Assembly (NCBI GenBank): GCA_001579985.1
Contig: LRSR01008753.1
Span: 1 to 32,080, forward strand
Length of the DNA stretch: 32,080 nucleotides
Reading direction: 5' to 3'
Origin: Hypsibius dujardini
Taxonomy: Eukaryota; Tardigrada; Eutardigrada; Parachela; Hypsibiidae
The position numbers and the translations under genes were made by a program. The notes beneath the pieces were generated by a model. It did no database searches. It was not told where the DNA came from and worked only from the letters and a program-made list of their open reading frames with translations. The first letter of the stretch is position 1, and each line of letters opens with the position of its first letter. Positions 8,461 through 19,200 of this stretch are shown here, piece after piece.

Positions 8461-11400
8461 TTACAGCTGATTAAGTGATTTTAAATAAACAAGCCATCCG
8501 CACTGCAACTTAAGATTTACAATTAATGGGACCAATCCTACAGGCCACGAACCTTCCGAATCGCTGCTCAACTTGCGGTTCTCACGCTGGCGCTTATTCC
8601 CATGAGATTTCTCCAAGTTGACGCGATGGTCCGCCGTTTTGATGTGCTTGCGGGACCGCAATCGTCCGGTCAGGGGAGTCGTCACTGCCTGTTGATGCAC
8701 ACCTAACTGAACAAACAAACAAAACAAAAACCACTGTTTGTCTGTACTAGTATGTTTGTCTTACTGTCTGCCTGCCTGTCTGTCCGCCTGTCTTATTGTC
8801 TGTCTGCCTGCCCGATTGTCTGTCTGTCTGTCCGTTTGTCCGTCAGTCTGTCTGTCGTAGGCAGACAGTAAGACAGACAAACAGAAAAACAGACAGAGAC
8901 AACGTGCCGCAGTGCTAATGCCTTTGACAAAGTGCCACTGCCACTGCCAGTGCCACTGCCAGTGCCACTGTTTCTGTCTGTTTGCTTGTCTGACTGTTTG
9001 TTTGTCTGCCTGCCTGTCTGTTATACTGTCTGTCTATATGTCAAATGCAGTGGCACTGCGGCACTTTGTCTATGTCTGACTGTCAGTTTTAGGCAGACAG
9101 GCAGACAGGCAGTAAGACAGATTTTAAATCAAATTTTAAAGACAGCGCGAGTTGAATCAACAATTATCAAAGAATCAACAATTAAATGGTAGCAGTCTGG
9201 TGCTCCAATCCCTGAATCAATCAAACAATGGTGGTAATTTACGCATGTTCTGTTCAGCCGAACATGTTCCCGTCTTTTCACCCAGACTATAAATTGATAA
9301 AAAATCCTTACCGGACGAGTCAAGCCGAAGAGCTCTTCGCGATTGTTGAGCCCTTCATCATCGTTCGAATCCGGCAGCGAATGGAGACTCAATTCCATTG
9401 CATCAAAGGCAACCTACACAGGCAACACCGTGTCCGTGGGTTAAGTTAACGTGAACAGAACAAAAACTTACCGACTGATATGGCATGTTGCTGCGGTCAA
9501 TCGCGCCGACATTCTCATCTTTGTAGGCGTCACCGTCATCTCCGTCGAAGTTCAACTTCCGCTTGGGCTGCAGGGGGCGTTCAGTCGAGTCCTACAAAAC
9601 CAAACTTCCGATGACTGTCGGGTATTTTGCGGTGAGCATAAATGCGCCACCCTTACCGGCTCATCATCTTCATCATCGGAGGCTGAGGCATAGTCAGTCT
9701 GGAGTCTGCCGAGCGCACCCAAACTACTGCGGGCCTAAAAAAAACCAGAACAAAGAGCGATAAAGGGGAATTCGCTGCAATGTTTTTGGTTAAAAAATCT
9801 CCCCGGATCGTTGGTTGTGGTGGTCCAATTCATTTCAATTTATACTCGAATTTCATTTATTCTAAAGATATAATGAGTTTGCAGACTTTTGGCCATTCCC
9901 AAAACTCGAAACGACACGTGACGTCATCATAGACTCCTTTCGCTTGGGTACTCGTACTGTATTTTCGCGTTAGACAGGGACAGTGTACGAGCTGTGGAAC
10001 GTTTAATCGGCCACGCGGCGCTGGTGCTGTGTGGGTACGGTGCACACAAGCCGGGCACACGTTCCACTCCACTACAACTGTCCCTGTCTAACGCGAAAAT
10101 ACAGTACTCTTCTCAACACTTTATTAGACGAAGTTTTTCCAACTGACTTGGTTTTGGGCTTTTCAGGTGCCTACTGCAACTCCTCGTACTCAAATTTCTG
10201 TGATTTCCAATAACGTTTCCCATTTCAAAAGTTATGAACCGTGGACCTCCATTTCCTTTTGGGATGGGATGCACTTTGAGGTCCACGAGCCATAACATTT
10301 GAATTTAAATCATGAAGCGAAATGGCAGGAATTAGAGTATAAGGAATTGCAGTGGGCACCTGAAAAGCCCAAAACGTCAAAAGTCAATCGGAAAAACGTT
10401 GTCTAATAAAGTTTGGAGGAAGAGTGCCCAGACGGAAGAAGCAGTCTATGATGACGTCACGTGTCATTTCGAGTTTTTGGGAATGGCCAAAAGTCTGCAA
10501 ACTCATTATATCTTAAGAATAAATTAAATTCGAGTATAAAATAAAATGACATTGGACCACCACAACCAGCGACCCGGGGAAGATTTTGTAACCAAAAACA
10601 ATGCGGCTAATTCCCCTTAAGAAAAAACCAAACAATCGTTACTGTATTTCCGCGATAGGTAGCGACAGTGCACATGCTGTGTGACGTTAAATTGGTCCCT
10701 CCCCCCCTACACGTTAGCGTGTGCCTTGCCTGTACCTCGCATGCCGTACAGTCGTACACAGCTTTCTTGCGGTGGTTTTTGTCTTTTAAATTTTAATCTC
10801 TCTCATTACACTTTGAGATTTCGCGGCGCGAGAGAAAGTTGGAAATAACAGCACGAGTTGTTGGATCAGGTTTGTTTCTCTCGCTTGATCAGTTGATCAG
10901 TTGTGCTCTTTCGTTGGCGTGTTGTTTGGCTACAAGCGTCTGTTGCTGTTGTTTACGGTGGTATTGTATTTTCGCGTTAGACAGGGACAGTCGTAGTTGA
11001 ATGGAACGCGTGCACGGCTTGTGTGAACCGTACACACAGCACAAGCGCCGCGTGGCCGATTAAACGTTCCACAGCTCGTACGCTGTCCCTGTCTAACGCG
11101 AAATTACAGTATTGTGTCTCAAGAGAAATCTGAAGCGCCGGTTGATAATGGTGATACAAATGTAAAAGATGAGTCTTTTTTCGACATCAGTCTGTACAAC
11201 GAGAGCTCTTTTGCAGAACCGGAAGATAAAAAATTGTGACACGAGGCAACGCCTCGGATGATTGATTGATTGATTGGGATGGTAGGCAAAGGGGCAAACT
11301 TTACGTGTACAACGGGCAACCATTACGTCACGTGACCCATGCGCTGTCGCCATCTATCGCGGAATTACAGTACGAGTCTGCCCTAATCCTGGCCACCCTG

Positions 11401-14400
11401 TTTTTGGCCTAATCCGAGCCACTTTGCAAGGGGATTATCCAATTCATTATTACGATTACAATGAAACTATCAACGTTGATATGAAGGCCTTCAACACCGG
11501 AACAATTTGAAGCCGACTTCAAATTGTTTTGATGAGCACTTTCAGAGCAAAAACGTGTCGGACGAGATAGGGAATCAGGCAGAAATCCGACTGACGATTT
11601 CACACTAGACTAGAAGAGGGCGCTGCCTGCGCTCTCACGGAGCTTTCCCCTGTATGGCCTCGCTATGCTAATCAAGCAATCGAGCGAATCCACAGATGCC
11701 AGACTAATGTAAACATATCCACAAGAACGTTTGTCGATTTGCTCCGCGAATTCAGAATAAGGCGCGCAATCCTATTTTTGCCATTTTGGATTTAAGATTG
11801 TTTAACAATGTCGTTCTACGGAAAAGCACCTCTGCTTGAGGTGGATGCAGCGCGAGCGAAAAAGAAATTGTCGCAACTAAAGCAACCGCAAGCCAAGCCA
11901 AGGAAGACTTTACTGGCTGAAAAACCGGTTGTTTGCGGAAAGAAATTGAATTCTTCGGGGGTCTTCTTCCTTGCGCTGCCAAAATGGCCGAAAACAAAGA
12001 TACGTCATAAAGTAAAAAAACGTGATATCCTAAACTCGATCCCCTAATCGCCGTGACACTTTAAAACCCTGAGCGATCGAAGCGTCACCTGTTGCCCTCA
12101 CTAAATCCCGGTGGCCAGGACGAGGCCAAAAAACAGGGTGGCCAGGATGAGGCCAAAATACAGGGTGGCCAGGATTAGGGCAGACTCCTCGCACACACAC
12201 AGGCAAGGAGTCCAATGAACCTCACCTGAGACTGCCGAGCCAAATTGGCTTCCCATTCTCTCGCCTTCAACGCCGACCTGGTCAGGATGTCCTCAACTGA
12301 CTCCGCCGCGCCCGGTGTGTCATCATCGTACTGCAATAAGCAAAACAAGGACACATACCGATTTATAATGCTTGAATAAACTCAAGTTGTGATTTTGAAT
12401 AAGTCAAAATAGATTTTAATCTAACAGGTCAATTTTCAATTATATTTTTTTATAAACAAGACGTCCGGTGAATTAATGATTTCATTTATTTGAGATTAAA
12501 AACCACAAACTCATTTTGAATCAATGACGACTCAATTAAAATAATGATTTAAAATACTAAAAAAACACATTTATTTTCAACTAAATCATTTCTAATTTAT
12601 CATAAAAGGATTTTAGTCACGAATTGATTTAAAACTCAATAAAAACTCATGATTCAAAAAGATCGATAGAATTTCCGATGACTAACCAGAGTAATGTCCC
12701 CAGCAATGTGAGTCGGTGTGTCCAACCGAAGGCTTCCAACTGGCAGTGGTCCTGCAAGTAAAAACACTTTTTCATTGACAGAAAAACAATGTCGCAAGAC
12801 AAAAAAGTTCCTTACGAGAACGGATATCAGACACAGCGGCAGCGGTCACTTCGGCGACACGGCGAAGATCCATCATGAATGTCAAGTGGTCAGGGGGATG
12901 GCGAATGACGTCGACTCCTTGGAAAAGTTGATCCCTGGGCATTCGGAACGCCTCAGGCCAACTCCTGCCAGCCACGTTGTAGTTCGTGTGGTTGACGTCA
13001 TCCAATCGAAAACTGATTTCGAAAGAAGGCCGGCGAGATGTCATGCCACCTCTGCGGATGATTCGCTCGCGGTAGATAACCTAAAGAGAAATGCACTATG
13101 GCACTTTGTCCCTACGTCTGTCTGTCTGTCTGTCTATCTGTCTGTCTGTCTGTCTGTCTTACTGTCTACTTAAAAAACAAACAGAAAGACAGTAAAACAG
13201 CCAGTCAAACAGATGCAGCTGCTTGCAGGTTACTTCCAAAGTTTTGATAAAGCTTGACTCCATAAAACAATATTGCATGGCTTTTCTCACGCTGATGAAA
13301 AATTCCGTTTTGTTAAACTTCCCCGACTGATAATCAATTTCAAACCATACAGATTGAGATTTTATACTTTATTCGTATATGGGGGGAGGGGGTGGGTAGA
13401 GGCTGTGATGATTACGTCGTATTACGAGGATGGGTTGGTGGGTAAAAAATGTAGTTTTTTGATTACGTAATATGTGGATGATCCCTTACGGAAAATTATA
13501 CGTTTATCATACTTCCCGGACTGGAAATTGACTTGAGACTTTCTAAGTAAATCATTCATAATTTTTTTTAATTGTTTGTTTGTATGTTTGTTGTTTGTCT
13601 GATGTAAACAAACTTAAAACATTAGGAATGATTTATTTATATAGTCCCACCATATACGACAGTCCATATATAAACGTCCCACCATATACGACAGTCCATT
13701 TATATACGTTCCACCATATATATCCCAGCAACAGACCCACCCCCCCTCTTCGTAAACACAACATAATCAATGATCGAACCACCCCCTCTTCGTAATCACA
13801 ACGTAATAACCACCAGAAAAATCAAGCAAATCAAAACTTTCCAAGTAAGGGGCCAATGACTTATAATCAAAAAATAGCCTTTTTGGACTCCCCCCCCTAC
13901 CTACCCAGATAATCAAAATTATACTGGAGGGCGGGGCCTATTTAACTAGTTAGTAATCAAGGGTCCAGACGACCCACCTACCCTCCCTTGATTACGTAAT
14001 ATGTGAATGACCCCTAACCTGCAAGCAGCTGTAGACAAAAAAGCAGACAGCAAGACAAACAGACAGACAGTAGGACAAAACTCGGACAAAAATTCAGACA
14101 GACAGACAAACAGGCAGACAGAAAGTAAGACAGTAGTACAGAAAACCAGACAGACGAACAGTAAGACAGAATTTCAGACAGACAGACAGACAGACAGAGA
14201 AAAAAACAAAAAGACAGGCGGACAAATAACAGACAAACAAGTAAACAGGCAGACAAACAGTGGCATTGCGGCACTTTGTCTCTATGTATGTTTGACTACC
14301 CTGCTGTATGCCTACGACAGACAGACAAACAGACAGACAGACATTCAAACAGGCAACCAAACAGTGAAAAAAATGACAGAAAAACAAACAGATAGTAAAA

Positions 14401-16227
14401 CAGACATAAAAACAAAATGCCGCAGTGCCACTGTCAGAGCCACTGTTTGTCTGTGCCAGTCTGTCTGTCTGTCTGTCTAAAGAGAGATAGAAATAAGATA
14501 AACAGACACACAGTAAGACAAACATTTAGACAGACCGTAAACAGAAAATTGTTGAGGTGTTGAGGTGAATATTCCGCGGTGGGTCAGTTTCACCTTACGA
14601 AAAGGACTCGAGGGAAGAAAGCCAGACAGACAGACAAACAGGCAGGCAGACAGGCAGACAGACAGACAGACAAACAGGCAAACAGACAGTAGGACAGACA
14701 GACAAATGGACTGGCACAAATAAAGAGTGGCAGTGCGCTACTTTGTCTTTGTGTATCTTTGCCTGTCTTACTGTCTGTCTATTTGTCTCTCTTACAGTCT
14801 GCCTAAGACAGACAGAAAGACAGTAAAACAGGCAGACTGACAGATTGACAAGTTAAGAAAACAGACAGAGAGGCAGACAGACAGTAAGACAGAAATTCAG
14901 ACGGACAGGTAGGGAGACAGTAAAACAAACAGCCAGACAGACAAAACAAATAGACAGACAAAAAGACATTGAGACAAAATGCCGCAGTGTCACTGTTTGT
15001 TTGTGCCAGCCCGTCTGTCTTTCTGTCTGTTTACTTGTCTGTCTGTTCAGCTGTCTGACAGACAGACAGTAAGGCAAGCATACAGACAGACAGAAAAACA
15101 GACAATAAAACAAGCAGACAGTAAAACAAACAAACGGACAGACAGAGAAATAGACAGACAGACACAGATTGGCACACACACAGTGGCACAATGTCAGAGC
15201 CAGTGGCAGTGCGGCACTTTCTTTTTATGTCGATTTGTCTGTTTTTTATGTCTGTCTAAAACAGACCGACAATAAAACAGGCAGACAGACAGATTGACAA
15301 GAAAAGCAGACAGACCGAGAGACAGACAAACAAACAGTAAGACAGAAATTCAGACCGACCGGCAGGGAGACAGTAGAACAGACAAACATACAGGCAGACA
15401 AACAAATAAACAAACAGACAGAGACAAAATGCCGCAGTGTTGCTGTTTGTCTGTGCTAGACTGTTTGGTTGTCTGTCTGTCTGTCTGTTTCGCTGTCTGT
15501 CTGTTTCGCTGTCTGCCTTAGACAAAAAGTAGGATAGACAAGCAGACAGTAAAACAGATCTATTATCTATTTGTCGGTCTGCCTGCCTGTTTGTCTGTCT
15601 TACTTTCTGCCTAGGACAAACATACCGACTGACAGTAACACAAACAAACAAAGTGCCGCAGTGCTAATGTTTGTCTGTCTTACTATCTGCCTAAGATAGA
15701 TAAACAGAGAAACATATGGTAAGACAAACAGACGGAAGACAAAAATTCAGAGAGACAAAAACTGACACTGCCTTTGACATAGTTCCACTGTTACTGTTTG
15801 GTTGTGCCAGTCTGTCTGTCTGTCTGTCTATTTGTCTGTCGGTCTGAGGCAGACAGTAGGACAAACAGGCAGACAGACAGTAACACAGAAAAACAGACAA
15901 AGTGCCGCAGTGCCACTGACACTGCCTTTGATATAGTGCCACTGCTACTGTTTGTCTGTGCCAGTCTGTTTGTCGGTCTGTCTGTTTGTTTGCCTGTCTG
16001 CCTGAATTTCTGTATTACTGTCTGTCCGCCTGTCTGACATCATGTCTAACTATCTGCCTGTCTGTTTCAGGCAGACAGTAAAACACAAACAGATAGGCAG
16101 ACAGCAGACAGTAAGAGAGAAAACAGATAGACAGACAGCGGCACTGGCAATATATCTGTTTATTTGTCTATCTGTCATACTGTCTGCCTGCCTGTCTGTT
16201 TGAATTTCTGTCTTACTGGCTTTCTGC

Positions 16228-16274
<47 letters not shown>

Positions 16275-19200
16275 CTAGTCGGCATGAATTTCTGTATTAC
16301 TGTCTGTCTGAATTCATGTCTCATTGTCTGTCTGTCTGTTTAAAGCAGACAGTAAGACACCAACAGGTAGGCAGACAGCAGACAGGTAGGCAGACAGCAG
16401 ACAGTAAGACAGACAAACAAACAGTCAGCGGCACTAGCAGTGACAATATATGTTTATTTTCCTGTCTGTCTAACTGTCTGCCTGCCACTCTGTTTGAATT
16501 TCTTTCTTACTGTCTGTCTGTCTGAATTCATGTTTCACTGTCTGTCTGTCTGTTTAAAGCAGACAGTAAGACAGAAACAGGTAGGCAGTCAGACGAACAA
16601 ATAGACAGACAGTGGCACTAGCAATATTTCTGTTTATTTGTCTGTCTGTCATTTTGCCTGCCTGCTGGTCGGCGCCATGACACACTTTCCTTTTCCTGGC
16701 CACAGAGTCACGAAACCCGAACTGCTCTTCTTATTGTGTTTGTGAACTTGAAATAACTTCCTGCGCCCTGACACAACCTCCGTGTCATTCGCCGACACGA
16801 GTCACCTCACCTGAACTAAAGTGAGCCGTGTCAACTCCGAACAACTACTCTCACACTCTGTCAGACACCAAAACATTTCAACGTCTGCCTCGCGGGATTT
16901 GTACAATTTTGCGATATAAATTTTGCCAAAATGAAGCTTGATGATCTGCTAATTCTATACGCAGTTGATGCCATTGATGAGGAAGATTTTGCACTATGTG
17001 TAAAACCTTCAGCCGAGCCTAGAAGCTTTTCGCGTGATTGCCACGATATGGATGGAACTCCGTCCATAATTACTTCAAGAACAATAGGGCCGAAATGCTA
17101 CCTTAAATGTCAATACAAGACGAGATAGCTGTACAAATACAAGGAGCAAATTCAGTACAATTAAATTTCGACGGGTAAATATTAACGCGAGCGAAGTAGA
17201 ATGCTGTCTGTGAGAAAGAATGAACTCTTAAATTTATATGGCGCCAAAATTCGATTTGATTGATCCAGGTAGCTAAAAGGTTTGGGTTCAAAGAGGAAGT
17301 AGCTCTTATCGGAAAATATGCCCCTGCTGACAAAATACGACAACACGAGCAAGACCGACTTTCGTTGTAAGTTTGTGTCGACATCGACACAAATACAATG
17401 TACGGCACGCGCACTGTGTCTTCGTGACTTCGTGGCCAGGAAAAGGGATGTGTCATTGCGCATATTGCTTGCTGTCTGTTTGTCTGTCTGAATTCATGTC
17501 TCACTGTCTGTCTGTCTGAATTCATGTCTCACTGTCTGTCTGTCTGAATTCATGTCTCACTTTCTGTCTGTCTGAATTCATGTCTCACTATTTGTCTGTC
17601 TGTTTGTGGGAGACAGTAAAACACAAACAGGTAGGCAGACATCAGACAGTAAAACAGAAAGATAGGCAGAGGCACTGGCAGTGGCAATATATCTGTTTAT
17701 TTGTCTGTTTGAATTTCTGTCTTTCTGTCTGTCTGTCTGCTGGTCGGCCTAAATTTTTGTATTACTGTCTGTCTGTCTGATTCAAGTCTCACTGTTCTGT
17801 CTGTCTGTTTAAATCAAACAGTAAGACAGACAAACAGATAGGCAGACAAACGAAAAAATAGACAGACAGTGGCACTATCTCTTTAATTGTTTGTCTCTCT
17901 AACTGTCTGCCTGCCTCTCTGTTTGAATTTCTGTCTTACTGTTTTGATGTCTGTTTGTCTGCCTAAATTTCTGTATGACTGTCTGCCTGTCTGTCTGAAT
18001 TTATGTCTCCCTGTCTGTCTGTTTGTCTCAAGCAGACAGTAAAACAGACAAACAGATAGGCAGATAAACAGGCAAATAAAGTGGCACTATCTGTTTATCT
18101 GTCTGTCTGTTAAAATTCTGTCTTTCTGTCTGTATGTCAACTTGTCTGTCTGTTTATTTTACTGTCTGTCTGTCTGTTTTGCAAACCAGTAAGACAGACA
18201 GAGACAGGCAGACAGATAGGCAGACAGATAGGCAGGCAGACAGACAAGCAGACACATAGACAAGCAGACACATTTCATAGCTACATACTGTGCCGGTGTT
18301 GTGGTCGTCGTCCACCTTCACACTCAGAGCCACATTCACACCGGTTTCGTTTTCCACCACCTGACGAGCGTCCTCGCGAAGCTTCTTCAGCGTCTCCGAA
18401 ACGGCGACCTCCACGACGTAAGTCGGACGACTCGAGCCATCGTTGAGGAGCCGTTCCCGCCCGACCGGTTCTACGCTCCAGTCCGGGCTTTTCGCACTGT
18501 TTCCATCCAGGGCGAAGTTGGTCTGTGCCATGGGCATGAAGTACGCGTACTGCGCGTCATCCATGTGGAGGAATTCCTTCACCGAAAGCGTGGCGATAGC
18601 CGATAATGTCCTTTCGTGGAACGCGAACGGCATGACGGTCGTCAACACTCCTCGTTGGAGTTCCCGTCGGCGTGGCAGAAGCTCAGCCAGCGGGTTGCGC
18701 TCAACCGTCCAGAAGTCCGCCAGGGAAAGGCCAGAGGCCAGCGGGATGGCTTCCTCCGTGAAGTGACTGTCCGCAGCGAAGGCCTTCATGACTGGCCGAT
18801 TCAGGATCCGCTCCACCACCGAATGGCACTTGTCCACGTCCAGGCCGGCCAACAGCTTCGCGAATGATTGCGCAGAGATCTTTCTGCAAAGGGGAGCCAC
18901 AATTAAGAACGAAAGAAGCGATCATATACTGTACTTCGTATGCTGCGTCAAACCGCCACGTACTGTCTTGTGCGCTGGACTGCCAAGGGAATGTTGGCCT
19001 TGAGCGGAGTGAGGGGCGGTCGTTCAGCTCTGGAAAAAAGGAAGAGTTGCTAACTCGGGACAGTAATGGAGACTTTCCCTCCCAATCGACTTGAGTTTTT
19101 TTATCTATTGATCATGATTTATCATTGGGGTTTCCGTGTGGAATTCACATAAACGGTTACAGAAAAGAATAAGAAAGAAAGATTTCCCCAGCGAGTTTGT

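Noticed and set aside
8735-9120. CRISPR-like array of short repeats
   Set aside because: Repeats are 4-bp slippage units with no constant repeat and unique spacers, and the DNA is clearly nuclear eukaryotic.
8932-9192. 86-codon frame starting with Pro-Leu-Pro-Val repeats
   Set aside because: It reads through the GCCACT and CTGT repeats of an intron of the unknown gene.
11093-11353. Minus-strand frame with MVARCTRKVCPFAYHP as a possible zinc-finger (THAP-like) start
   Set aside because: Cysteine spacing and following residues do not match THAP, and the frame crosses MITE copy 2.
14007-14525. Gln/Thr/Asp-rich frames (RQTDRQTDR...) on both strands
   Set aside because: Translation of ACAG repeats; no codon bias, no splice context, and present on both strands at once.
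16931-17128. Independent small host gene with product MKLDDLLILYAVDAID...
   Set aside because: It lies wholly between the TIRs of a transposon, so I treat it as part of the element.
17103-17525. Minus-strand 140-codon frame inside the 790-bp transposon
   Set aside because: It begins in the 28-bp satellite units and crosses the TIR, and I see no recognisable domain; more likely chance openness.
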